Assembly (NCBI GenBank): GCA_023014335.1 | Contig: JAECYW010000027.1 | Coordinates: forward strand, 186,001 to 250,000 | Direction: 5' to 3' | Origin: Galerina marginata | Taxonomy: Eukaryota > Basidiomycota > Agaricomycetes > Agaricales > Galerinaceae | DNA: 64,000 nt | In this document: piece after piece, positions 23,925-35,115 of the stretch | Numbering within the stretch: the stretch's first letter is position 1 | How the letters are laid out: each line of letters begins with the position of its first letter | Made by a program: the position numbers and the translations under genes | The notes under the pieces: generated by a model | What the model saw: the letters and a program-made list of their open reading frames with translations, nothing else | The model's database searches: none | What the model was told of the DNA's origin: nothing

Positions 23925-25226
23925 ATGGCCGACGTCCTTGACTCTTTCAACGCTCGTCAGAAATACACCCACTTTCGTATTCTCGTCATCGGTCGGGCCA
24001 ATGCTGGCAAGACGACACTCTTGAAGCGAGTTTGCAATACAGACAAGGACCCTCGCATCTATGACGAAGGAAAGAACTTGGTGCGCTTTCTGTCCAGTTG
24101 TCAATGAAGCACTACACTGACTGTCCTGTGGCAAACTAGCTGGAGCCGACCTCAGCGGTGAATACCTCGTTTTAGCTCACTAGCCTCGACTACCTAACCT
24201 TGCCGCTGATTAGCGCGGCGTTCATGATATCAATCGCCCGTTCGCCTTTGAGAGCAACCGGCAGTTCATCTTCCACGACTCTCCGGGGTTTGAGGGCGGA
24301 GACGAGAGTCAGCTTAAGGAAGTCCAGGCGTTCATTGAAAAGCGTGCCAAGTCCACTGAACCAAATGATCAACTTCATGCAATTTGGTCAGCGGTATGAT
24401 CGCCTTTGTCACTTTCTCGCCCTTATCTGCTACTGCAGGTTCTGCTTTAGACCAGATATATCACGGCCTTTACTGGAGTTAGAGAAGAGGTTCTTTGATG
24501 AGAAACGGGCAGGAAATGGTGTTTACATGTTCCTCGTCATCTCTGAATCTGACACTAATGGAACGAAAACACTTTAGTTCCTGTGATCGCAATCTTCACA
24601 AAATTCGACGATTTGATCACACAGGTCTTCAAGCGAAACAGGACGGAGAATGAAAACCGTCAGGTTGCACTCAGCTCATTGGAAGCTAAATTTGAGGCGC
24701 CGCTGCGCAAGTACAGGTTCCCCCCGAGAGCCTATTTACACGTCGAAAGTGGGTTCCATCGATTTTTTTTTTCCGGTCGAGTCTGGAACCGTTGACTCTA
24801 TTGATGTCCAGAAATGCAAGAGGACGACGGTAAACATCAGGATCAGGTGAAAGAACTGACAAAGAAAACAGCAGACTCCCTCGATAATCTTGCACTCAAG
24901 ATGCTTTTTGTTTCAGTCCAGCAGAATAATCTGGAACTGTGTATGACTTACGCAGTAGAACAGTAAGCTTTTTTGATAAATGTTTCAGTCCTTCAGTTGA
25001 TGCGTGTTCCAGTGCATTCAAGAGCTCCTTGACAATGGTTCGTGTTACGTAATCCCAGACCGAAATTTTTGTACAAAGCTAAAGTTACTGAAGGACGAGT
25101 TAGTCGAGCGGTGTCTGCTGTGGTTCCGTCATTCCTATGTAAGTTGAAGTTATATTCATTATAATCTGAATTTAACCATCGTATGCACAGTACGCCGTGA
25201 GTACGACCAATACTGAGAGCAGATGA
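23925..25226 (+). CDS. P-loop GTPase, copy 1
   Basis: Exons that join in phase are 23925-24080, 24140-24157, 24214-24386, 24439-24518, 24578-24748 and 24812-24962. Motifs in order: G1 P-loop GRANAGKTT near residue 28, RGVHDINRPF, the G3 segment FHDSPGFEGG with its DxPG-like core, an LHAIWF strand, and the G4 segment VPVIAIFTKFDDL. A helical tail follows (QQNNLELCMTYAVE). The order defines a family of cytosolic agaricomycete GTPases related to TRAFAC/septin-like G domains; their role is unknown. Downstream splicing is uncertain; a plausible end is TGA at 25224-25226 after an exon reading LVERCLLWFRHSY. The minisatellite begins about 290 bases beyond. A second family member sits at 39702-48828. 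Confidence 0.72.
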
Positions 25227-25516
25227 GCCTGCGCTGATAAAGACAAGGCTCATGTATGTCGTAGCTATGTTTTGCTTACTAGAGAACCGGGAATTGATCA
25301 ACTGTCTAGGACGTAAGAGAACCAACTTCCTAAACACAATTGAATGTTAACTGATTGTTCAGAACAGTATGTAAGTTGTCATCCAATTCACAATTAATGA
25401 ATAGACAAATGCAAGAGCATTTCTAGGGTAAAACGGTAAGAACACGATGTAACAAGAAGAGATGCTGAGTACATTGTTGTGCAGGAGGTATATCGAAATC
25501 TCTTCTTGTTCATGGG

Positions 25517-27285
25517 TAACTGACGAGGCGACCTGAAAATGCGTCCAGATTGTGAGTCCATCTCTGTGTTTCCTCGGAAGTTGCATGACTGACAAACCGA
25601 CCTGAAAATGCGTCCAGGCTGTGAGTCCGTTTCTGCGTTTCCCCGGAAGGTGCATGACTGACGAGGCGACCTGAAAATGTGTCCAGCAAGTGAGTCCGTC
25701 ACTGTGTTTCCTCGGAAGTTGCATGACTGACAAACTGACCTGAAAATGCGTCCAGGCTGTGAGTCCGTTTCTGTGTTTCCCCAGAAGGTGCATGACTGAC
25801 AAACTGACCTGAAAATGTGTCCAGGCTGTGAGTCCGTTTCTGCGTTTCCCCGGAAGGTGCATGACTGACGAGGCGCCCTGAAAATGTGTCCAGCCTGTGA
25901 GTCCGTCTCTGTGTTTCCTCGGAAGTTGCATGACTGACAAGGCGACCTGAAAATGTGTCCAGCGAGTGAGTCCCTCTCTGTGTTTCCTCGGAAGTTGCAT
26001 GACTGACGAACCGACCTGACAATGTGTCCAGCAAGTGAGTCCATCTCTGTGTTTCCTCGGAAGTTGCATGACTGACAAGCTGACCTGAAAATGTGTCCAG
26101 ATTGTGAGTCCGTCTCTGTGTTTCCTCGGAAGTTGCATGACTGACAAGCTGACCTGAAAATGTGTCCAGCAAGTGAGTCCGTCTCTGTGTTTCCTCAGAA
26201 GTTGCATGACTGACAAGGCAACCTGAAAATGTGTCCAGCTAGTGAGTACCTCTCTGTGTTTCCTCGGAAGTTGCATGACTGACAAGCCGACCTGACAATG
26301 TGTCCAGCAAGTGAGTCCGTCTCTGTGTTTCCTCGGAAGTTGCATGACTGACAAACTGACCTGAAAATGTGTCCAGGCTGTGAGTCCGTTTTTGTGTTTC
26401 CCCAGAAGGTGCATGACTGACGAGGCAACCTGAAAATGTGTCCAGCACGTGAGTCCGTCTCTATGTTTCCTCGGAAATTGCATGACTGACGAGCTGACCT
26501 GAAAATGTGTCCAGCGAGTGAGTCTGTCACTGTGTTTCCTCGGAAGTTGCATGACTGACAAGCTGACCTGAAAATGTGTCCAGCAAGTGAGTCTGTCTCT
26601 GTGTTTCCTCGGAAGTTGCATGACTGACAAGGCGACCTGAAAATGTGTCCAGCAAGTGAGTACCTCTCTGTGTTTCCTCGGAAGTTGCATGACTGACGAG
26701 CCGACCTGACAATGTGTCCAGCAAGTGAGTCTGTCTCTGTGTTTCCTCGGAAGTTGCATGACTAACAAGCTGACCTGAAAATGTGTCCAGCAAGTGAGTC
26801 CGTCTCTGTGTTTCCTTGGAAGTTGCATGACTGACAAGGCGACCTGAAAATGCGTCCAGCTTGTGAGTCCATCTCTGTGTTTCCTTGGAAGTTGCATAAC
26901 TGACGAGCACCTGAAAATGCGTCCAGGATGTGAGTCCGTCTCTGTCTTTGCTCGGAAGTTTCATGACTGACAAGCCGACCTGAAAATGCGTCCAGGGAGT
27001 GAGTCCATCTCTGTGTTTCCTTGGAAGTTGCATGACTGACAAGGCGACCTGAAAATGCGTCCAGGATGTGAGTCCATCTCTGTTGAGTCCATCTCTGTGT
27101 TTTCTTGGAAGTTGCATAACTGACGAGCACCTGAAAATGTGTCCAGCCAGTGAGTCGGTCTCTGTGTTTCCTCGGAAGGTGCATGACTGACGAGCCGACC
27201 TGAAAATGCGTCCAGCAAGTGAGTCCATCTCTGTGTTTCCTCGGAAGTTGCATGACTGACAAGCTGACCTGAAAATTTGTCCAGT
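25517..27285. repeat. 69-bp minisatellite, about 25 units
   Basis: A 69-bp unit repeats head to tail, with a conserved core CTCGGAAGTTGCATGACTGA. The 20 units between 25518 and 26897 are exactly 69 bp each. Further units up to 27285 contain small deletions and one local duplication near 27070-27090. Because 69 is a multiple of three, several minus-strand frames stay open for hundreds of codons; the longest, 25359-26897, is judged an artefact. Unit variants recur in a fixed order, which indicates higher-order duplication of two or three units. Confidence 0.9.
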
Positions 27286-29855
27286 TTGTGAGCTAACACG
27301 TCATTTGTGTGCAGACTCAACCTACTCACTCCTTTCCTTTCTAAGAGCAGAAATAAACGGGAAGTTGAAGAGTTTATGATCAAGGAGTTTAATGTTAGTT
27401 ATCCTTATCATGAGCCCTGCACAACAACTAAATCATTTCAGAAACCCTCGCTCAGCGTTTTCACTGGTCTGTATTGTTTTTTTTCGCCCATGTTTTTGCT
27501 ATCCTTATCATCACCCTTCTTCCCGACGCTATGCAGTGATTCTCATCTGTCTGGAGAATTCTTTCTGGTCCCTCTCAAATGCTGTCACTTTCAGTGATTC
27601 CTTTCAGAAGGCATTCAAATTATACACCGAAAGCGGCATAAGAGAGAAGTTGGAGACCAGCCTTAAATCGCTAGGGGATTACCCACCTCTATACTCTGAT
27701 ACCGTTGTGGCATTCCGGTCTTTGCTCTTGGAAACCCTTTTTAAATACCGCCTACGTATGTTGGATTATCTACCTCCATGTCCACTCTTATTAATAATGA
27801 TCGTTCATTTAGCTCATTCTGACAACTCCCACCCTCAGAGTACCCATTGATACAGCACTCGTTTCCAAAGTCATTGTTGCTGTACCCAATTCACAATCCC
27901 TATTTCCCTGTATTCTAATAAAGGCCCCTCCAGGAATGTTCCTGTTTTAAATTAATGAACAAGGCTCGTTAAGGCTTGTTGAGCTCAGCGAGGGCTCGTG
28001 GTAGGATATATACGTCTTACGACACTGACATACTCATTCGTACTGTCCACACTTACACTCATGGCTGATAAAGTCACTGGCTATCCGCTGGACAACATGC
28101 GACACTTAGGAGAGATGCTTCTACATTTCATTCGTGACTCAACTTGGCTAGTGTAAGCCAGTGCTATTCGCATGGCAAGAACGAGTCCCGGGTTGTATGA
28201 TGTACTTGAGTAACGAGAGAAATTCTAGAATTGATGATATTTTATTAATGGTACATACTACTGTACCAAGACCCACAAACATACCTATAAAATATTGCCC
28301 AAAAGGCAAATTAATAAAGAGATGGAGCCGGTTGGAAGAAGGGTTCAGTAGTTCAGTGCGCATACCTTCAAGCGACAATGCCAGCAAGCGCATATTTTGA
28401 TACGGTCAAAAAATGGGGAGGTTACATCATTTTGTCGGGCAGCAATGTTGCGGTCGGCCTCGCTATGCACTGTGCAGTGTGTATGTGAGGCACTGCAATT
28501 TCTAAACAAGAAAAGGTCAGGGCAGTTATCGACGTCAGATGAGGCGACTGATGATGCACCTATGGCCTCTGTAACTCGGACCTTGGCAAGCGTACGCACC
28601 AGGTTTCTGCGAGCCTGTGCAGTGAGAACAGAAGGGTTGGCGTTGAGATTGTTGCGGGTTGTCTTTGGGAGTCGGTTCTGACATCAAGTACATCTGCGTG
28701 CCCCGGCAGCATAGTATCCGCGGTATGGTAGCCTAGCACAAGCTTAAAGCCCTGCCAGTGGTTTCTGAGCTAGAAAGGGATTAGGAGCGGTCAGCGACAT
28801 CGACTGACTCGGACTGAGGCATGACAACTTATAATAACACCGGAGAGATAATAGGACATCAAAAAAGAAACTTATTTTATATCCATCGTACGCCAAGTTA
28901 ACTTTCACCAATGCCGTGGCCAGTCCATTTCCATTCGACGACATCCACGCAAATGAATTTCGAAAATTAGCATGTGGGTCTTAAACGCGAGTATGGCCAC
29001 CCAGAACAACCAATCCAGTTATTGCGATCGCCGATACTGTATGTAATGGGATTATTAAACAGAGTAGTTTCTTCGAAAGGTTTGATAACACGCACAAGAT
29101 CAGTGTCATAAGTTCGACGAGGCCAATGGCGTTCGACAGACAGAGCAACTATTTTGTACTCAGAATGCAGACTAACCAAGCTGGTTAGCAGGTTACAATG
29201 CACTCTCAACTGGCTTACTTATGACAATGATTGTGAAAACTCCAAGTCTCCAACAGCAAGCCCTCGGATATTCCACGTCGACGTCTTTCCTCCTCCTGCG
29301 AAAAGGGGCTACTAAGCCAGAACTATAAAGTAGCTCAGTTAGTGCCAGGATTTAGACCCGACGATAATTACTGATGACGTTGCTCCTGCTGAACGACAAC
29401 AGCACGGACTGCACAGCGAAAACATGAGAAATCTCGGTCTCGGATACGCCTGACCACGAAAATAATGATAATTCAGTCGAGGTCTGCTAGTTTACTATGG
29501 GGAGGGCTTACCTTCTCCAAGTAAGCGACTTCAGCACCGGGGCGATGGGGAAAATAGGATGCGTATTCGAGAATACAGTGAGAGACGCTGGTAGGGTTGA
29601 TTTACATACCAGCGCCTCTGCTTCTAGGGTTACTGGATCCAGTCATCTCTGTGTTGTGCTGTTTCTTGTGTCTCTCACTCAACTAGGCGTTTAAAAACCA
29701 GCTAAAGAAGAGTTAGTTTCACGATAAATTTGGAGATGAGGTGAGAACGACGCGTCGAAATCAACCAGAGCCGATGAGGTCGGAAAGAAGTTAAGGCGCT
29801 TATATAATCCCATCACGGGAGTTACCGGCGTCTTAAATGTTCCCCTCGTCAAAAT
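27286..29855. other. Region without a supported gene
   Basis: Small open stretches occur at 27594-27770 (KAFKLYTESGIREKLETSLK) and from an ATG at 28062, which reads for 31 codons to a TAA at 28155 after a TATA-like GGATATATACG. Neither extends into a multi-exon model I could support. The rest shows nothing recognisable. Confidence 0.4.
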
Positions 29856-30923
29856 TTGGCATGGGCTGGAGAATATAAGAACGAGTCCGACGAAGGAGGA
29901 CTCGTAACTAAACGCCCGACCATTGTGATGTGGAAATCCGATGTATCCGAAGCCTATAGACGTATGCCTGTCCATCCTTACTGGCAGATCAAACAGGTGA
30001 ATACTGTTGGCACCCGCCATTACATTGACCGCTGCAATGCGTTCGGTACATCTTCGTCCGGTGCTATCTGGATATCTTTCAATAGTCTGGTCGCTTGGAT
30101 TGCAAAACACAAATGTGGGATCAATTATTTATCTGAGTAAGTTGACGACGCCTCGGGCTTTAACGCCAAAGGCGATACACTCTTCTACGAACCTTATAAA
30201 ATGGATCTTCCCCGCCACCAAGCGCTCCTCTTAATGCTTTGGGATGATCTCGGCATTCCGCATAAACCTTCCAAGCAAATATCAGGTGAACAATTTACCA
30301 TCATAAGGATTCACGTCGACCCCAATGCGCTGAGTCTTTCTCTTTCATCGAAAACGCGCAATGATCTCCTGGATGCCCTCGCACCCTGGTACACTAAACC
30401 TATCGACTGATCCAAACAAATCTATGGGCTTAGATACTGGCAAAAAAAGGCGGGCTGGATGAACTGGGCTTTCAATGTTTATCCCAAGTTTATCCCTTGC
30501 GCCCATGTCTAAACCGATTCTATCCCTAACTTGCCAGGCTTGATAAACCCTCAAAACGTATAAATGTTGGTAATGATGTTCACGAGGACTTGGCTTAGGC
30601 CGCCAATCATATCCGTCACTCAACTTGACTCAAGCGGTATCCACATATTACGATCAAAGGATTGGGATCCCAGTCTGGCTGACTTCACTATCTATTGTGA
30701 TGCTTCACCTTTCGGAATAGGTTTTTGGAACCCCGATTCCGAAGAAGGACTGACTTCTTCCGCACCCGCTGTAGTGATGCCGAAGTTCAGTCCAGAACCG
30801 AAGTTCGAACCTGAACTTCTTGAACCGAACGCAAAGTTCAGTTCAAAGTTCAGCGAAGGTACTGAACCGAACGTGAAGTCCAGTTCGAGGTTCAGGCACC
30901 CCCTTGGCCCAATGCCGAAATAA
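29856..30923 (+). pseudogene. Fossil reverse transcriptase/RNase H
   Basis: One forward frame reads through a reverse transcriptase-like stretch: WKSDVSEAYRRMPVHPYWQI at about 29932, YIDRCNAFG, then VDDASGFN as the catalytic-site remnant. It continues with FYEPYKMDLPRHQALLLMLW, GWMNWAFNVYP and an RNase H-like TIYCDASPFGIGFW at about 30690. The frame never shifts but is cut by in-frame stops at 30138-30140 and 30408-30410 and more beyond. The family resembles reverse transcriptases widespread in agaricomycetes, possibly DIRS-like; that assignment is from memory. It is an inactive retroelement fragment and no LTRs are visible around it. Confidence 0.7.
30777..30919. repeat. GAACY-rich insertion-like segment with 8-bp flanking repeats
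   Basis: The octamer ATGCCGAA occurs at 30777-30784 and 30912-30919. Between them is low-complexity DNA rich in GTTCAG and GAACC. It interrupts the RNase H fossil in frame. No clear terminal inverted repeats are visible, so a small transposon is only a possibility. Confidence 0.35.
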
Positions 30924-31546
30924 AAATCCAACAACCAATCCATGTAGGAAGTGGCAAGAAACCAGCAAGGAAGTCCGCCAGAAATAAAACTACCATCTCA
31001 TCGTATCCTAGAAGTCAAGAACACTGCCAAAGTCCTTCAGTACTGTTGGAAGAACTCCGCACCCGCAAGTCGACACCGCCTATGCCCGACAGGACTGGCA
31101 CTAACGTCCACCCCCATCGCATGGCTCTTCGGCCACGCATCGTCGTATACATCCACCACGTCCTCGTCTTTCCCTCACACTCTCCTTATCTGTTCCTATG
31201 CCTGTCACGTCTACACAGCCTGCCTGCCTCTCTCCATCCACAAAAGCCCCCCTCGATCATAAACTTTGCGCGCCTCCGTGCATTCTGCACGAGCCTCAGT
31301 CCCTGATTCAAACGCCCCTTCGATGAGTACTGGGATACGAGCTAGCCTTGAGGGTTTTGGTCGGGAGGGGTAGGCGGCAGGAGCGGCAGTGAGTTACTTG
31401 GAAACCCAGCCCTCGCAGTATCTGTAGGCGATGGCGGCGGCGACGAGCAGCGGAAGGGGCTTTAGGCATACATACTTGACTGTATGCGCTCGTCGACTTC
31501 GAGTCTGCGATCGAGTTCGCATGCGAGTGATGCGTGCAGCTCGAGG
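30920..31546. other. Flank of the DNA transposon, no gene
   Basis: No supported gene. From about 31440 to the target duplication the sequence is related to 39205-39302, which makes that later segment a relative of the pre-insertion site. Confidence 0.5.
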
Positions 31547-31553
31547 CCTGATC

Positions 31554-31579
31554 CCCAGTGAAAGTCGATCATGAGCTGG
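31554..31579 (+). repeat. Left terminal inverted repeat
   Basis: Begins CCCAGTGAAAGTCGATC and ends GAGCTGG. It pairs with the reverse complement of 38676-38701 at 24 of 26 positions and is preceded by target duplication CCTGATC. Confidence 0.85.
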
Positions 31580-32848
31580 TCTGCGAATATATGAGATTAG
31601 TCGAGCTTACAGAAAAACACAGACAATCACTACTATTTACCATCTGCAGATTTTTTTCTGCGGATTTCGGGCGATCTGCGCAAAGGTATTTGTTTTGTTG
31701 TATGGATACTGCAGATATTTATGCTCTCCTATGAGGGGATCTGGGATGGTCTGAGAATCTATGTTTATTGCAGAATCTGTACTGAATACATTTGCCTGTG
31801 CTAATGAATGATTCATCTGAGCTAGTCCGTGCCTTTCCGCGTTCCTCTGAGCCTCTAATGGTCTACATTCCAGGCAGCCGTTTCTTTCCCTCCCTGTTGT
31901 TCCCGTCACCCTTGCATGTTGTATTGCTAGAAAACGACTTAAAGTACACTGAACAATAGGTAATTGCGACAATTACTCGAGTACGCACCATTTATGAACT
32001 GGCATCGCTCGGAGATATTCTCTTTGCGGCGGCGGCAGCGGCTTTCCTCTCCTTGCTCAGTTCTTCGTAGCGCTGTCATCAAAATGATGAGCAAGTGTAA
32101 GGAATGGAAAGGGACGGAGCTTACTTTTACAGTCGCCGGATCAAGCTTTTTGTAGACGGCCCTAAATTGGGTGACTGTAATGGGTTCTTCAGGATGCTCC
32201 CTCAGATAATCGATTGCGTAAAGGTTTCTGGATAACAGTTGGGTTAGATGTTAGTGAATGGGGCAGTGGGCGTTGGGCTTACTGAGCGGTTAACAAAGTC
32301 GTCGACGCTGTCATTAACTTGGAACTGGTAACCTTCTTGATCTTCGGCGGCGCAGTTGACTGGATTGAAGTTTCGGGCTGGGAAACCTCGGATGCCGGCT
32401 TCGGGATCGACAGGCCGGCGCTGAAGAAACGGGTTAGCGACGATAGCAAGAAACCCAGTGGAACGTACAGTGGGTTCATCTTTTGACATGTGGTAACTAA
32501 GCACAAACATAGAAATGAAAACAAGTGAAGGTGACGTTACCCGAACCCGACGAGCATCTTGAACTGCTTCACCATTTGGCGAACTCGTCGCTGAGCTGCC
32601 AGGTACTTGAGAAGCACCAGCAGGTGAAGAATTGGGCAAATATTCCTGCGATAGTATAAGTCTCAAGTAATGGATAATGAAAGAAATCGGACCGTTATCG
32701 TATCCTCAGTTCCACCGTCACTCCCAGCAGTGGTAGACCCTGCAATGACTGACATTGCTCCTCCTGTCGGCGCAGTCGGTGGATTAGGAGCCGCATGTTC
32801 GGGTGCAGTTTCGGAATCATCTGAAGAACGTTGACTCGGAGTTGTTGT

Positions 32849-33405
32849 TAGGGATTGGCAGGGGTAACCCTGGGGTATTCCAGGCCTACCCGTACCCTTA
32901 CCCCAGTAAACCCGTACCCACTGTCAAGGGTACGGGTTTTTTGCGGGTGCGGGTAAGGGTTTAGGTGGGTACAGCAGGTACAAAAACCCGCACGGGTAGA
33001 ATTGATGGGTAGTCAGTAATTCCCGTACTGTACATGATAGATAGTAATTTTCTTAATTATATGTGTCTAAAATTTTGTAAATCAAAAGAATATAGGTTGA
33101 AATATGCTCATTTATCATTTTTAAGCTAAGTTACAACATTTCCCAATTTATCTAGCTCTAACTCACCTTTGCAAACGAAGCTTTTCTTACCGGAGGCGTT
33201 TTAAAAAGTGCCTCCGCTAAGAAAAGCTTCGTGTGAAACTCACGTTGGCGCTGATTAAGCGCCGAGTTTGACCTCAGCACCTGACCCACCAACCCCTGTC
33301 ACGGGTATGGGTTTTTGTAGGGTACGAAAACACCTACCCGTACCCGTACCCTGACAAAACCCGCACCCCAACCCGCGCGGGTCACTGTACCCGTGACAAT
33401 CCCTA
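32849..33405. mobile_element. hAT-like MITE, 557 bp
   Basis: The segment starts TAGGGATTGGCA and ends TGACAATCCCTA, forming imperfect inverted ends of hAT type (TAGNG). It is flanked by the 8-bp duplication GTTGTTGT at 32841-32848 and 33406-33413. Inside are blocks of GGGTACGGGTA-type repeats near both ends and an AT-rich middle holding a hairpin at 33176-33231. It encodes nothing, so it would depend on a transposase supplied elsewhere. Confidence 0.87.
33176..33231. repeat. Internal hairpin of the MITE
   Basis: Arms CGAAGCTTTTCTTA and TAAGAAAAGCTTCG are reverse complements, and an inner pair GGAGGC/GCCTCC closes the stem around an A/T-rich loop. Confidence 0.8.
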
Positions 33406-35115
33406 GTTGTTGTCGACGAGGAATGGGATGGGTTAGTTCCTACTATGCTTGAGTTGGAAATGGAGAGACTGGGGGGAAGCATGTCCGACGTCCTAAGTGG
33501 TGTTGCTATTGGGGTCACAACTTGTTGAACGAGGTGGGAAGATGAGGCGATTGGAGAGCTGGCTGAAACGTTAACGCGGCTAGAAGGAGCAGGAGCGACG
33601 TCACCGTCACTACAAAGATCGATGACAGAACCACTTGGCACTGTTGCATTGTTCGGTCGTTTTCTCATCGGCTGACTTGCAGTGCTGGGAGCATCTTCAT
33701 CGGCTTTTCGTTTGCCTTTTGACGGCTTGTCTCCTATGCATATGGTAAGGGTAGACAAGGGAAGAAAATGGAGGACACGACTTACGGCTCAAGGCACCAG
33801 GCTGGCGGTAATAGCGCTTCCAGTCGGGATACCGAAACTTTGCAAACTCATTGAGCTTCCAGTCATCCTGACACCAGCGGAACTCGGGGAACTTCGTGCC
33901 CATGGTCGCGCTGAAGTATTTTGATGCCTTCTCAGTTCTCTTCGTCCAGGTCAACGGGTCGAGACGCCAGTGATACAACTCGTTCCATGCGACCTTGGCA
34001 GTTTCTGTCATTTTGTCAAGCCTGTCTCGTGAAACCGGCCTGCCCGACTCGTCGCAGAGAAACCCAAACCTGTCGACCGTCTCGTTTCGCATTGTCGCAC
34101 GCGCTTCAAAGTCGGACCACTTCTTCTTGTTCCAAAATCGTACTTCGGGGTAATCGTCTTTGTCTTCGGGTTGCAAAGCCGGCGGGATAGTAATCGAAGA
34201 CTTTTCGGCGGATATCCTGCTCGACGGCTTACTGTCAGTGTCTTCATTAGCCGCTCGTAGTTGGGATGAGTTCAGCGAGAAGCGTTGAGATTCTTTGAGT
34301 TGTTCTTTGAGCTCGGAAAACAATTCCCTGACAGAGATAATGTTCAATATAGTGGCATATATGCGCTGGTAAGCGGAAAATTAAATCATGACTCACTTTT
34401 GTGCCTCGAACTGGTACTTTACACGCATATAGTCATTGAATAAAGTCGTATGGGCTTTGTTTCCGGCCGCCATGAGTGAGAAATGAGTCGCATTATGTAG
34501 AATATCTTGTAGATGGTGTTCTGGAGCGTTCTGGCTGCCATGAGTCGATGAATGATGTGGCTATGGTAAAACTTAAGAAACAATTTATATAATCATAAAC
34601 AAGGCCAGCTCACCAGATGATTTTCAGGCCGGTACTGATATTGGTCCGTTCTCGGTGGATTCACGTTACTATAATGAACAAGGTCAGTTAAAGGTGAATT
34701 CAGGTCTTCTGTGAAGCTTTTATCATATTTAGTGGAGGAGTATTCGAAGTTATGAGCCATAATAATATTGCTGCAGCAAGGACGATGATGGTAGGAATGA
34801 AAGAGCGTTGACAATGTTAACGCTCCTTTCGGAAGTCCCAATTTGTTTGTGTTTGGCACGACCTTCTTCACTCTTGAACGATATCACATCAACTCTGCCT
34901 CTGTCCTGCGCGATTGGAAGAAGTTACTTATGTTTTGACACTTTTTTACTGCCCTATGAGCAACCTCCCATTGGACAATACATTCCACATAAATTCAATC
35001 AACAGCGCAATTGTGTTAACTGCTCTAGAAAGGCTAGAATATTTGACTGACTCGGAATTTCGACAACTTGTTCGATGATCAGCCGAAAACTCAATGAAAG
35101 AAGCAATATATAATA

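Larger units (their letters stand above)
31992..34473 (-). pseudogene. Transposon accessory protein gene, broken by a MITE
   Basis: Seven exons (transcript order): 34473-34397, 34327-33786, 33733-32693 (containing the MITE), 32645-32541, 32479-32283, 32227-32125, 32072-31992. Removing the 557-bp MITE and one 8-bp duplication restores perfect phase and gives 526 residues. Without removal, translation ends inside the MITE at 33255. Features: an N-terminal helix (FNDYMRVKYQFEA), a conserved middle with YPEVRFWNKKKWSDFE and VAWNELYHWRLDP, a lysine-rich patch (SKGKRKADE), a long Ser/Thr/Pro-rich linker, and a C-terminal YAIDYLREHPEEPITVTQF module followed by a charged helix. No domain was recognised. 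The nuclear-looking basic patch and its place inside the element suggest a role in transposition or its control, as inference. Confidence 0.72.

Noticed and set aside
25359..26897. 512-codon minus-strand ORF with 23-residue repeats
   Set aside because: It is a by-product of a 69-bp minisatellite; several frames are open over the same DNA, composition is not protein-like, and there is no promoter or splice context.
25517..27285. Resemblance to a CRISPR array
   Set aside because: Units are contiguous with no unrelated spacers, variation is small and shared between units, and the surroundings are eukaryotic.
27392..27850. 152-codon ORF possibly forming the 3' end of the first GTPase
   Set aside because: It lies beyond the minisatellite, does not resemble the C-terminus of the second GTPase, and no in-phase splice route was found.
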